64,000 bases of DNA, from contig OY755247.1 of NCBI GenBank assembly GCA_963576725.1, positions 15,130,526-15,194,525 of the forward strand, read 5' to 3'. Below, piece by piece: positions 32,701 through 40,818 of this stretch (position 1 is the stretch's first letter; the number at the start of each line of letters is the position of its first letter). The DNA is from Azorinus chamasolen. Its lineage: Eukaryota > Mollusca > Bivalvia > Cardiida > Solecurtidae. Below the pieces are notes generated by a model. It did no database searches and was not told the origin of the DNA. It saw only the letters and a program-made list of their open reading frames with translations. Both the position numbers and the translations under genes were made by a program.

Positions 32701-34743
32701 TACCATGAACATGGGTATTTGCACTATGGCACAATCTGTCAAAACAGATATTTGTTATTTCATATTTCAGACCCTAATCAGACTTTTACAGGAGCCACCT
32801 GATTTGGGTCTACAGTAAAACCTCTCTATAACAGCCAATAAATTACATCAAGTATTGTGTGTTAAAGGCAGGTGTCTGCTTAAAGCAAGGTGAAAGTAAA
32901 ACAGAACGCTCCTATACTAGGAGCGTTCTGTTTTACTTTCACCTTGCTTTAAGCAGCCACCTGCCCTAAATACCAACTAATTAACACACTTTAGTAGCCG
33001 TTATAGAGAGGTTTTACTGTAATCTGTTTGCAAAGTTGCTTCTACTTTGTTTGCAAAGATGCCAGACGGCATCTTTATGAGGTATAGAGTTACGCTATTT
33101 TTAAGAATTATTGCATGTCTGCCGGAGATATATTTTACTGCTCTGTCTGTGACTTAGCATGGTCTACATGTTTACTCAGCACAGACACCTTTTCTTTCGT
33201 GCAGCTCACATAGGATATTAAGTTTCTGTACACAGAGGTCTAGATAAGATGCCTAAATTGAAACAATTTCAAGAATAACTTCTTCATTTCTCCAACAAAG
33301 CCTATGTTGTAACCACTCATTAGAATCGTCTCAGGAGACGATTCTAAAGAGTGGTCATAACATAGGATTTGATGGAGAAAGGACGATTTTTAGTATTTGA
33401 GTATGCATGTAAAGTTATCTGTAGCTCCGTGTACAACTAATAATATATACCTGAAACTTTTGGTTCTGCGGAAACATCTATCTCTCCAGGTTTGCTGACA
33501 TAGTGAACAAGGAAAACATTGTCCGGTCCCTCTCCAATCTCCCAACAGTACACGTCCTTCTTCAAACTGCTGTTCACTGAACCATCAGGATTTTGCAATG
33601 TGAACAAACGCTTCAAAATCAATGGTTTTTTCAGTCGTGGTATATGGGCAGTCCCAATGCTCTTCCAGTGTAAACCGTCATTTTTCCAGTCTTCCAAATT
33701 GCTATCAGCCAAGGCCTTGAAGATATAGACATCTCCACCTGCAAAAATGAAGAGGCTCTTAACCCATTCCCTCATATTGACGACTTTTGACGACTCTGTA
33801 AAAGTCACTTTGTGAAACCATTGTGATAAATAGAGTATTTGCTCATATAGGAGCAAATGCTATATTTATCACAATGGTTTCAAACTCCAAAATTCTAAAA
33901 AAAATCCTTTTCTCTAGTTAAGGCTCCTTTTCAGTAGGTTTATTCAAAGAGGTTGGATCTAAAAATAGCCTATGAGGTAAAGGGCTAACACATTATAAGC
34001 GGGAAACTAGCATTTGCAAAAAGTGTAGACATAATCTAGACTTCAGTGTACATAAACTTAAATAATTTATCTGAATAAATTATACAATGAAGAAAATATT
34101 CCAAAATAGGGAATTAATATAATACATAAATACTTGAATTGCTCTGATCTAATATTTCGACCACTAAGGGACTTTTTCAAAGATTATCATGTCAAAATAC
34201 ATGTCACATTTTTGTTACATGCATTCAGCCATAAAATCAAAGAGAATGTCTTTATGATTTTATGAATGATTTTATTGCTGAATGCATGTAACAAAAAGTC
34301 TATGGATACAGGAAATTTTGGCCATGGCAGAAACTGTAGAATCAGATCTATATTATATCATAAGCAAACAGAGAAGACGCTGATCAGACGGCTCCTACAG
34401 GAGCCGTCTGATCTGGGTCTGCTCTGTTTACAAAGGCATATTTATGGAGTAAAGGGTTAATATTTATGATGTCATTATTTCTTACATGAATATTCAACAG
34501 GGAAAGGGTTAAGTAAATCATTGATGATGGACGCCATCAGAGATATTGAGCACTTTGTGCTATGGTAAGCTGAAAATAATATCAATACAAAAATTCACCA
34601 TTAGGATTCTCAGGAATACTGTTAACATAGTCCGATTCCTTAACAGTCTTCAGGATTTTCATGACCTCTTCAACTCTAAGGGCCACATTCTTTCCTTCAT
34701 AGTATGGCTTCTGCCTGTCTTCAGGAATGTTCTGATCCTCCAT
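12758..34743 (-). CDS. CG-1-like/SWIRM/AT-hook/25-zinc-finger nuclear protein (spliced, 9 coding exons)
   Basis: The complete coding sequence joins 34743-34599, 33738-33451, 31330-31263, 28937-28716, 26123-25991, 25269-25108, 23134-22948, 22014-21884 and 17760-12758. All introns have GT/AG borders and all phases agree, giving 6339 nt, i.e. 2112 residues plus TAG. Visible domains: CG-1-like (about 20-145), acidic/Pro linker (168-241), basic stretches likely acting as nuclear signals (287-325), MYSM1-type SWIRM (350-445), AT-hooks at about 470, 580, 611, 638 and 667, eighteen zinc fingers (740-1417), a low-complexity spacer, seven zinc fingers (1632-1822), and an acidic/Gln tail. SWIRM domains are known from chromatin regulators (SMARCC, KDM1, MYSM1), and AT-hooks bind AT-rich minor groove. 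Chromatin-linked transcription control is therefore inferred. I do not recognise the architecture as a named family. The alternative of two adjacent genes is argued against by the phase-matched SWIRM to zinc-finger junction. Confidence 0.88.
17856..18322. mobile_element. Compound family A MITE with amplified terminus
   Basis: Two partial A copies are fused (17856-17995 and 18020-18200). They are followed by four copies of a ~41-bp terminal block (GTACAGAGGCGTCAAAAGGC) each ending GGGAATGGGTT. It lies in the last intron. Confidence 0.82.
18405..18470. repeat. Family J hairpin repeat
   Basis: TGTTTGGATCCTGATAAGAC and inverted TCTGGATCCACACA. Relatives at 38655-38735, 48718-48780, 55768-55842 and 62722-62790. 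Confidence 0.65.
19047..19411. mobile_element. TA-flanked MITE with CAGTGCTCCCTC ends (family N)
   Basis: CAGTGCTCCCTCTCTACAAC and its complement (GTAGGGAGGGAGCACGGTA). The middle holds a family D-type CACTCTTTAGAATCGTC hairpin, so it is either a chimera or a related family. Confidence 0.7.
19858..21602. mobile_element. Family C MITE split by H2
   Basis: TTAACCCTTCACTCC left; GGCCATGACACGAAATGTAG to GTAAAGGGTTAA right. Confidence 0.75.
19949..21430 (-). mobile_element. Helentron-like composite element H2, inside a family C MITE
   Basis: This is the inverted relative of the element at 744-2521, with the same hairpins, the same CGTC-rich microsatellite and the same nested family C MITE (20551-20882) at the same internal site. 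It lacks part of the tandem core. The two sides (19858-19948 and 21431-21602) are halves of one interrupted family C MITE. Confidence 0.65.
21884..22014 (-). CDS. Exon 9: end of SWIRM domain
   Basis: This 131-bp exon goes from phase 2 to phase 1, with acceptor AAATTTCAG and donor GTAAGTAC. It encodes QKSKPYYLGMNQARKGLQKV, then GDVGVFRRIHKYLECKGVINF. The GDV, R-I-H-x-Y-L-E and G-x-I-N-F elements are the C-terminal SWIRM signature. The split codon at its end (A plus AA) joins exon 10 in frame, placing the AT-hooks and zinc fingers directly after SWIRM. Confidence 0.87.
22155..22349. mobile_element. Family D MITE
   Basis: CAGAGGTCCAGACAAGATGC to TTTATCTCTAGCTCTG; CACTCTTTCAAAATCG hairpin flanked by AAACCCAATACTGTGACC. 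Confidence 0.8.
22655..22836. mobile_element. Family A MITE with deleted hairpin centre
   Basis: TTAACCC to GGGTTAA; the GAGCAAATGCTC core is missing. Confidence 0.82.
22948..23134 (-). CDS. Exon 8: first two thirds of SWIRM domain
   Basis: This 187-bp exon goes from phase 1 to phase 2, with acceptor TATTTTACAG and donor GTATGATA. It encodes GKIYKIPMPKNEVFFSPLIV, then NEEKKVHADFF and TKEKYLRLRNHVINKW. The pattern IPMP, EEK, then a DFF box and a K-Y-L-x-x-R-N helix matches SWIRM, and is closest in my memory to MYSM1. The intron just upstream carries a 28-bp tandem duplication. Confidence 0.87.
23505..24960 (+). mobile_element. Pearl-like/Helentron composite P1 with 155-bp tandem core
   Basis: The left end starts CTAGAGGTTTTTGTC. 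The core has about eight units; the best-preserved ones start at 24121, 24276, 24430, 24585 and 24740, so the period is 154-155 bp. Each contains AAGGGCAATAACTCCAA, AGTGAAGCCAGAGTTATG and TTATCGTCCGGACAAAAA. Then come an ACAG/ACGG tetranucleotide run (24871-24909) and a terminal palindrome (ATGTCTCCCCCATA and its complement). Open frames across the core are a by-product of the repeat period and are not genes. Confidence 0.75.
25108..25269 (-). CDS. Exon 7: basic/acidic linker with likely nuclear localisation signals
   Basis: This 162-bp exon is phase 1 at both ends, with acceptor TATAATACAG and donor GTGAGA. It encodes STRKRKPSTD, a run of Glu residues, then TRRNKRQKTA. The two basic clusters around an acidic stretch are typical of nuclear proteins and fit the DNA-binding domains downstream. 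Confidence 0.8.
25382..25609. mobile_element. Family E MITE
   Basis: TTAACCCTTCGCTTGC to AAGGGTTAA; small hairpin deletion. Lies in the intron before exon 7. Confidence 0.85.
25991..26123 (-). CDS. Exon 6: linker exon
   Basis: This 133-bp exon goes from phase 0 to phase 1, with acceptor AATTTGCAG and donor GTAAGTGG. It encodes a mixed polar segment starting VSNKDNPDLELCLVVTDTKS and ending in DTRSRR, which continues into the basic start of exon 7. There is no recognised domain. Confidence 0.78.
26308..26514. mobile_element. Family A MITE cut by another element
   Basis: TTAACTCATTTTCTC start, full palindrome centred on GCTCCTATAGGAGC; right end displaced by the element starting near 26515. 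Confidence 0.82.
26515..27690. mobile_element. Putative non-autonomous DNA transposon with CTCGCCC subterminal repeats
   Basis: Both ends carry several CTCGCCC/GGGCGAG motifs (26527-26610 and 27593-27655). The right end reads TTTTTTTACACCCCTGGCAG, a hAT-like terminus in reverse. It interrupts the end of a family A MITE at 26308. No transposase frame is seen. It lies in the intron between exons 5 and 6. Confidence 0.4.
27790..28155 (+). repeat. 36-bp minisatellite, ten units
   Basis: Tandem units of 36 bp based on AGCAGTTTGGACCCTGGTGA plus GATGCCAAGAGTGTCA are diverged by point changes. The period is a multiple of three, so both strands stay open (133 and 82 codons), but codon content shows nothing gene-like. 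The unit resembles one arm of the family J hairpin. It lies in the intron between exons 5 and 6. Confidence 0.9.
28493..28702. mobile_element. Family B MITE (GCGACC subtype) next to exon 5 donor
   Basis: TA-flanked CAGTAGAACCCCTCTTCTGC; hairpin centred on GCTCCTAGAGGAAC-like tip. Ends 13 bp inside the intron after exon 5. Confidence 0.88.
28716..28937 (-). CDS. Exon 5: Pro/Glu-rich linker plus predicted helix
   Basis: This 222-bp exon is phase 0 at both ends and so could be skipped without a frameshift. Acceptor TTTTCTGTACAG, donor GTCAGT. The 74 residues start MDVQETVDATVTIDPVMEPN, run through a Pro/Ser/Glu stretch, and end in a likely helix (AELEEAMKKVQAALGSKSKS). No known domain is visible. 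Family B MITEs lie 13 bp beyond the donor and 20 bp before the acceptor. Confidence 0.78.
28958..29143. mobile_element. Family B MITE (AAACC subtype) next to exon 5 acceptor
   Basis: CAGTAAAAACCCCTCTAAAC start; shortened palindrome (GCAGGGTGACC). Starts 20 bp upstream of exon 5. Confidence 0.8.
29308..29450. repeat. Family F hairpin repeat
   Basis: CCATGCTTATAAAGCTTTTT and its complement about 130 bp later; inner arms TGATTGGTCAGATTTGAG. Confidence 0.82.
29603..29838. mobile_element. Family C MITE
   Basis: TTAACCCTTTCTTTTGATAT to GGGAAAGTGTTAA; hairpin GACAGTTCCTGTAGGAGCTG. Confidence 0.85.
30046..30175. mobile_element. Family D MITE with collapsed hairpin
   Basis: CAGGTCCAAATCATAAGATG start; one hairpin arm deleted after CACTCTTAAGAATC. 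Confidence 0.7.
30176..30353. repeat. Family F hairpin repeat with duplicated arm
   Basis: The right arm block CTCAAATCTGACCAATCAAA is present twice in tandem (30-bp period). Confidence 0.82.
30537..30774. mobile_element. Family A MITE
   Basis: TTAA at both ends; palindrome with a few mismatches. Confidence 0.85.
30833..31018. mobile_element. Family D MITE, opposite orientation
   Basis: AGAGCAACAGATAAAGGTGT to CTTATCTGGACCTCTG. Confidence 0.78.
31030..31240. mobile_element. Family B MITE (GCGACC subtype) next to exon 4 donor
   Basis: TA-flanked CAGTAGAACCCCTCTAATGC; palindrome with AGCTCCTCTAGGAGCT tip. Ends 22 bp past the exon 4 donor. Confidence 0.88.
31263..31330 (-). CDS. Exon 4: small acidic linker exon
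   Basis: This 68-bp exon goes from phase 1 to phase 0, with acceptor ATATTCACAG and donor GTAAGA. It encodes EAPVEDEKDTAKGDGTAKGDGTE, and the block TAKGDG is duplicated by an 18-bp tandem repeat. Both splice sites lie almost against MITEs: the family C terminus is about 10 bp upstream of the acceptor and a family B element ends about 22 bp past the donor. It is short and low-complexity, and is supported mainly by the phase match to exons 3 and 5. Confidence 0.72.
31341..31575. mobile_element. Family C MITE ~10 bp upstream of exon 4
   Basis: TTAACCATTTACTCC start; GCAAACAGAGCAGACCCTGA and GTCTACTCTGTTTTCAAAGG. Confidence 0.8.
31760..31945. mobile_element. Degenerate family A MITE
   Basis: TTCCTCATATTGATGCC to GAGGGAATGGG; hairpin core deleted. 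Confidence 0.65.
32391..33092. mobile_element. Two family C MITEs, second split by family B
   Basis: The first spans 32391-32626 with hairpin CTCCTATAGGAG. The second starts TTAACCAATTACCCC and resumes after the B element at ATCTGTTTGCAAAG. Confidence 0.75.
32811..33021. mobile_element. Family B MITE inside a family C MITE
   Basis: It interrupts GGGTCTA|CTCTGTTTG of family C at a TA. Ends CAGTAAAACCTCTCTATAAC, full palindrome. Confidence 0.9.
33228..33432. mobile_element. Family D MITE
   Basis: CAGAGGTCTAGATAAGATGC to TTATCTGTAGCTC; hairpin AGAATCGTCTCAGGAGACGA. Confidence 0.82.
33451..33738 (-). CDS. Exon 3: core of CG-1-like domain
   Basis: This 288-bp exon is phase 1 at both ends, with acceptor TTTTTGCAG and donor GTATAT. 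It encodes GGDVYIFKALADSN, then DWKNDGLHWK and later DVYCWEI and VFLVHYVSKPG. The order W-x-x-DG-x-x-W, an aromatic strand and a final FLVHY strand parallels the CAMTA CG-1 domain (KDGYCWKKRKDG then IVLVHYLN), so I call it CG-1-like. The length between these motifs is shorter than in plant and animal CAMTAs, and there is no IPT domain or ankyrin repeat after it. Confidence 0.8.
33759..33988. mobile_element. Family A MITE 20 bp upstream of exon 3
   Basis: TTAACCCATTCCCTC start, hairpin centred on GCTCATATAGGAGC, right end TTAA decayed to CTAA. Confidence 0.85.
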
Positions 34744-34781
34744 TGATGACGGATCTTGTAGTTACATGTAAACTGTAACAT
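34599..34781 (-). CDS. Exon 2: first coding exon, start of CG-1-like domain
   Basis: The acceptor TTTACTTACAG precedes a 38-nt 5'UTR part. The ATG at 34743-34741 opens MEDQNIPEDR, followed by 48 codons and one split base before the donor GTGAATTT. The start is chosen because it is the first ATG in the frame that continues through eight further exons; its context has G at +4 but no purine at -3. The segment ALRVEEVMKILKTVKESDYV resembles the first helix region of CG-1 domains. A short upstream ATG followed by TAA lies just after the acceptor in another frame. Confidence 0.8.
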
Positions 34782-34809
34782 CTGTAAGTAAAGAATTAAG
34801 AATAATCCT

Positions 34810-34988
34810 GAGGTCCAGATAAGATGTGTAGATTGGAATATCTTTATTTCTCCACCAAACCTTATGTTGTGACCACTCCACAGAATCATCTCTTTGAAAC
34901 GATTCTGACGAGTGGTCACAGTTTAAGGTTTGGTGGAGAAAGGACGATTTTAGTATTTGAGTACATGCACTTTTATCTGTTGCTCTGA
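34810..34988. mobile_element. Family D MITE 28 bp upstream of exon 2
   Basis: GAGGTCCAGATAAGATGTGT to TTATCTGTTGCTCTG. Confidence 0.8.
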
Positions 34989-35002
34989 TAATCTGTCATA
35001 CC

Positions 35003-35145
35003 TTAACCCATTCCCCCATAGGCTATTTTTAGATCCAACCTCTTTGGATAAATCTACCCGAAAGGAGCATTAACTAGAGAAAAGGAAAATTTTAGAAATT
35101 TGTAGTGTACATGAAACCATTGTGATAAATAGAGCATTAAATTTT
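35003..35145. mobile_element. Truncated family A MITE
   Basis: Left half only, up to GATAAATAGAGCATT. Confidence 0.75.
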
Positions 35146-35274
35146 TTGTTCTATTTGCTTATGATATAATATAGACTTGATTCTAGAGCTTGTGTGAACA
35201 AAAATATTGTGCGTACATATGAAAATTCAGATAATATTCTCGATGTCATTATTTTTTAACATGAATACTGAACT

Positions 35275-35520
35275 TTCCCTGTTCTATGTTTATTCCAAAT
35301 TTTAATACCTACCGAATATTCAGACAAAATAGTTACAATGAAATAGGAAAGTTAGAACATTGTAGCCATTTTAGAAAGTAAAGAAACAGATCTATCAAAT
35401 ACCACTGGCAAATTTATAAAGCAGATCCTGATCTAACGGCTCCTATAGGAGCCCATCAGATCTGGGTCTACTGTTTGAAAATATGTGAAAATCTGTTTAT
35501 ATATGAAGGAAAGGGTTAAG
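35275..35520. mobile_element. Family C MITE
   Basis: CCCTGTTCTATGTTTATTCC start to GGAAAGGGTTAA; hairpin GGCTCCTATAGGAGCC. Confidence 0.8.
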
Positions 35521-36116
35521 GGGACAAAACTCCAGAGCTATAGATAAGAGATACTTTTTGGGAAATCTGGGATATTTGCCTGGACCATGTTTCTAGGTTT
35601 TGTATAATTTACCATAATCACTATCTCTGGGGCAATTCTAATAAGTACCAACAAGTTAGGGATATATCAGTATGTCTCTTACATGTATTTACAAGTTCGA
35701 AGACCATGGTCTCGCATTGTGTAGCTTGGCAACAGATTTGTTGACTCGTTTTAACCCTTCCCTTCATATAAACACCTTTTCACGCATTTGCAAATAGACT
35801 GGACCCTGTTCAGATGGCTCCTATAGGAGCCATCTGATCAGGGCCTGCTCTGTTTGCTTATGGAATTTGGAAAATTATAGATCTGATTATGCAGTTTCCA
35901 CAATTTTACCCCTCTCCCAAGTCATGCCCCTGTTGACATTCAATCAAACGGTAAATCGGGTAAAACTTTTTGCCAATAGGTAGTCTAATGTATAATCTAT
36001 GTAACTGCAAAGCGAAAAGCTCCTAGTTAAAGCGGTTCTCACAAGCAACAGCGGAGAATCTCGAGAAACACAGTAATTTTGACAGGTCGGATACGACCTC
36101 GCAACCGCCCGCTTAC

Positions 36117-36200
36117 CGGCTAAAATGGCTTTGAACGTTTGCCAGCGCAGAATCAGGGCTGTATGCAATAGCTAGTAAGCAAATGTGATACTGCGAAAAC
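36117..36200 (-). other. Candidate 5'UTR exon 1 of the zinc-finger gene
   Basis: On the minus strand a non-repetitive, CpG-containing stretch ends in GCCATTTTAGCCG followed by the donor GTAAGCGGGC at 36116. Splicing to the exon 2 acceptor at 34782 would create a 1.33-kb intron. It would also create a short upstream ORF (ATG at 36168) that stops before the main ATG. There is no transcript evidence; the choice rests on position, donor quality and absence of repeats. Confidence 0.4.
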
Positions 36201-37560
36201 CGTGTTCTATTAACTTCTAAGAAGTATAATTTGTGCGTTTAAATGAACATTTTCCATATTTTTCTATATAGCTAGTGTTCATACATTTTTTTTTCTGTCG
36301 AGGTTCATAATTCACTGTGACGGTGCCCTGTGAACTTGGCCTGAGAGGGAGATCCCATTGATAAGTTCAACCCTTAGGGTCGTGTATTAAACAAACCTGG
36401 TATTAAATACATATGATGAAATAATCAAGATTTACTATGTATGACTAAAAATGGACGTGGATCGATGGGAAAAAAAAAGGGGGGGGGTGTGTGCTTTTTA
36501 TCGCAGTTTGTATCAACAATAAACGTTGCAAGTCATCAATTTAGATGTCATTTCGTCATAAAATCACAACCTTGTTCGTCGTAGTTTGGTCCCTTATTGG
36601 TATTCTGTATGGTTAAATATGACAAGAAAACATTCTCTCATGGACAACAGGGACAGTAAACTACTCGAAAACCAAAACATTGTGCATTTCATTCTGAACT
36701 ATTTTATACATTGCCCAGTGCCAAATTTGTCTCCCTTGGCAAAGGATAATGCAACAACCACGTTCGACCGTGCAAAATTCTGTTCTTATTTTCAGTTGAA
36801 TGTTATTTTTTCCAAAAATATATATCTTTCTACTCATTTACACGAACGAAATACAACTAGCCTTTCGCGTATTTCACAGCGTTATTAGAAAACACAGAAT
36901 TAAATATGGCCGATAAAAGCAGCCGAGTCGCCCTCTTTCCGCGTCCTTATTCGTCACATTTCTTTCACCGATCCTGGAAACCATCATCTTGTAATTTCGT
37001 TTAGAAGATGGTTCTGAAAAAATCATTCACATGTAAATCGCAATCAAAACTTGTCTTACCCATTAAAATGTTCTTTTAGGGAATAGTTTTAGTTATAAAC
37101 CCCCGACCTCGACACTGACGATTTAGGCGGACAAAATTTGCGTTATCCAATGGACTACTTTTGAATTTCATACGCATGTCTGATTCGCCCCCAGAAGTTT
37201 CGTACTCGATACATGATATGTATACATCCAAACAATATATTTATCCTGTGTACGAGTCGTCAACATAACAATAAATGAATGTAAAGACAGTTTGTTTTCC
37301 TGTAAAACTCAAATTTGAAGGTTCAAGTGTCCATAGATCGAGACATACACTTTTATGCATTAAGTTTAATTTAAATTATATCATAGACATACGTATATCT
37401 ATATATCTCTGACTTGATTAACTCCTTTGGGATCAGATTTTAATTATTATCTGGAAGAGGTCTGTCTGTACAAAAACAGCAATAAAGACCAGATTTAATA
37501 AGATTATTGATTCTATACATAGCTCTAGATACAAATGCGTAAATTAAAATATTTTCAATA
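36118..37560. promoter_or_regulatory. Repeat-poor, CpG-richer candidate promoter region
   Basis: This is the longest stretch in the 5' part of the locus without any of the MITE families. It contains CpG dinucleotides at 36000-36200 and 36900-37150 and GCCAT-type boxes on the minus strand near 36125 and 36905. No long ORF is present. It sits immediately upstream of the candidate first exon. The core promoter cannot be placed from sequence alone. Confidence 0.35.
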
Positions 37561-38076
37561 ATTTAACTTCTTTATTTATCCACCGAACCCTATACTGTGA
37601 CGACTCGTGCATTTGCAAACAGAGTAGACCTAGATCAAACAGCGCCTGTAGTTTCAGTGAGCCCTCTGATCAGGATATGCCCTGTTTGCGTTTGAAATTA
37701 TAATAGATCTGACTCTACAGTTTCTTCCATTACGAAAACATCATGTGTGCATATGCCAAATGTGATACAAAGTCAGCCAATAAATACACATGCTACAATG
37801 GCTATGAATCTAAAAAAATTATAATGACATTATGAACAAAGGCATTTTAACCATAGCAGATACGTACTGTAGGAATAAATGGGTATTATTTCATAAGCAA
37901 ACAGAGCAGACCCTGATCTGACGAGTGACAGTCAGTGCTACAGGATTCGTCTGATGTGGATTTACTCTGTTTGCAAAGGTGCCAAACAAACGTCTCCGTG
38001 GAGGAAAGGGTGAATGCAGGACGAAGGCAATTCAGAAAGCCACGCACGTACTACCTTTGTCCTACAAACAGCTTTT

Positions 38077-38324
38077 TAACCCTTTAATTCCCTGTTCATT
38101 ATTTATGTAAGAAACAATGACATCGATCACGAATATTTATAAGCTGAATTTTTATAATGTTACAGTTTCAAGGATTTTTATTTTGCTTTGACAAAAACTG
38201 TATTTCATGTCAAAAGAAAACAGAGCAGACCCTGATCAGACGGCTCCTATAGGAGGCATCTGATCTGGGTATACTCTGTTTGCAAATGCGTGAAAACGCG
38301 TTTAAATATGAAGGAAAGGGTAAA
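38077..38324. mobile_element. Family C MITE
   Basis: TTAACCCTTTAATTCC start; AGACGGCTCCTATAGGAGGC hairpin; GGAAAGGGTAAA end. Confidence 0.8.
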
Positions 38325-38654
38325 GGCTCATAGTTAATCGATCGGAGTCCCAACAGGATACAAATTGTTTGGCTCTATTCATTACGAGTTCTTATACTGA
38401 GTGTGTACAACTTTGTTATAACTATTCTTCATTAACCCTTTAACTAATAGAAACTCATTTGCAAACAGAGTAGACCCAGATCAGACAGACCCTTTCTGAT
38501 CAGGATCTGTTCTGGTTGCTTGTGGAATACTGTAGATCTGATTCTAGTTTCTGCGTAACCCTTATCATGCTGGAAAAAATATGTCTGCCGAATCTGTGAT
38601 CTGTTGCATTTTTTACTTCTAATTCGTGCTAGGATGCATTTGAGAGTCTGTTGA

Positions 38655-38735
38655 CCTAGTGCCAGACAGCTTGGATCCTGATGAGACGCCGAGTTACTCG
38701 GCGTCTCATCTGGACCCAAGATGTTTGCAAATGCG
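38655..38735. repeat. Family J hairpin repeat
   Basis: AGCTTGGATCCTGATGAGAC, near-perfect inner palindrome GACGCCGAGTTACTCGGCGT. Confidence 0.75.
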
Positions 38736-38747
38736 AGTCGGTCGCGC

Positions 38748-38943
38748 TGAACCCTTCGCTTGCTGAATCTTAAAATACATTTCTCCTTCTTTACCCATGT
38801 CCTGTTGTATAATTACATATATCTTCTCTGTGTACAAGTATTTTGCTGCACAATCACTGCTGTGGAGTGCACTGAGCTGTCTCATCTGGGTCTTCACTAT
38901 TTACAGGTAGGTATATTGACGTGAATAGCAAGCGAAGGGTTAA
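38748..38943. mobile_element. Family E MITE, hairpin half deleted
   Basis: Left TTAA mutated; deletion from GGAGTGCACTG to AGCTGTCTCATC. Confidence 0.82.
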
Positions 38944-39479
38944 CATGATAAGGGCTAAGGCAAAACAATGATTTCGCATACCATTAGAAAACGTCAGCTA
39001 TTAAATATTCACGGTGCAGTAATTTCTATCATAAATAGTCATGAGGTAACTGGTTAAAGAAGTTGACCCCGACCAAACCAGTGGAGTGCCTGGTCATAAT
39101 TATTGAATACGCACGTACCAATGCTAGGGAAGGCTAGATGTCTTAAATGCATGAGAAGAAGGCATTCAGACAAACAATGTAGATCCAGACCTCACCAGGG
39201 TCTGCACTGTTTGTCAAGTTGCATTTTTTTTTTTTAAAAAAAAACTATCCCTAAATATTCACTGTAAATTTTATTTTTATTTTATTTTGGAATAGTTCAT
39301 TTGAACAAAAAAGCGTTGCAAGGGTTAACATAATTATAAGAAGGCACTGGTTATGAAAACTCTAAAAAAAAACAACCCAGTCGTTATTCTGAGGTGCACA
39401 AAGGTGCATACTGGTGCCATGTCCGCTCCATTAGAAGTATTTCATGGGATGCGTTTGCTTACCATATAAAACAAATACG

Positions 39480-39740
39480 GCTAGTTTATGCCCCCAACGG
39501 CGGGCATATAGAAATCGTATTGTCCGTCCTTCCGTCTGTCCGTCTCAAATTTCGTGTCCCTTCTGTAACTTTTTTTTATCTGTGAATGGATTCAAAATAA
39601 CCTGGCACAAATATGCACCACACAAAGACAATGTGTCGCGTTCAACTCCCTGGTCCATGGGTCAAAGGTTAAGGTCATCCTTCGGGGTCAAAGGTCGGGG
39701 GCATAAGTGTTTCACAAACACACTTTTGTTTTAATTTCGC
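39480..39740 (+). mobile_element. Helentron-like end fragment S2
   Basis: A hairpin TATGCCCCCAACGGCGGGCA is followed by a TCCGTC microsatellite and about 180 bp without tandem copies. The layout matches the terminal part of the other composite elements. The left end is missing or unrecognisable. Confidence 0.4.
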
Positions 39741-40560
39741 AAAAGTGTTTATTTTGTTACAATTTAAATCGTGTTTAATCTGTTTAGGCAAACCATATTT
39801 TTCCATTTAGAATTATTATTACTGGAACACATTTTTAAATGTAAAGAGGCCACGCTTTTGCATTTTCAGAAATAAAGATGATACAGACTGGTGAGCGTAA
39901 CTCGAATATGTTGCACGACGTTCTTCAGCCCCAATATCTACTCACGTATTATTTTACTCGTACACTTATAGATGGAAATCGAGGAATATCCACCATCGCC
40001 AGACGAACAAAAGTTTAATTACAACTAATCCAACATCATCAGAGCACGTTAATTAGACGTGAAAATGATTGAAAGAAACTGAATAAAAGCATATATATGC
40101 ATTAGCATTTAAATTAAATAGATTGCATATCTCTGTTCTAGCACTGATTTGTAATATATCCTAGTCTGCTGTGTATTCCGACGACTTTTAGTAAGATCCT
40201 GTATATTTAGCATAAGACTGAGATATAGAACATGTGTATCAAAGTGTCACCAGTATTGGAATATATGTAAAATATATGAGGGCTTTGACGCGCACATATT
40301 ATTTCAATATTTAGCCTTTGATTAAAGTTTCACCTGCTCAAAACTTAGTCAACGTAAGCCAGATTGTGTTTCTACAAACATATAATCTAAATGTAAATTA
40401 CTGAAAAGTGCCGAAAGAGTCACGCCTGTTTCATCTCATATTTTCATATGCTTTATATCAATTAAGAATGAAGTGCGCAATTGATCTATATTGATGACAC
40501 GGCAAGAAGCAAATATTTCCGATTGGCCGATTTCACTGTAATTCGGCAGAAATGATCATT
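39740..40560. other. Unique AT-rich stretch, nothing recognised
   Basis: No ORF above background, no inverted ends and none of the repeat families. Confidence 0.5.
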
Positions 40561-40818
40561 AGGTGTACCAAGCCATTTTGCTTTGTTGAACCCTGTCCCT
40601 TATATGAACGCATTTTACGTCTGATCAGGGTCTGCTCTGATAGCTTATGGCATTGTATAGATATGATTCTACTGTTTTGTCAAAGCAAAACATTTCCTCT
40701 AAAAGCTTACATTATAAAATTTCAGCTAATAAATAATTATACTGTCATTGTTTCTTACATGAATATGGAACAGAGAAAGGGGTAAAAGCATGGCTGCCAG
40801 GTGAGAGGCTAACTTTCC

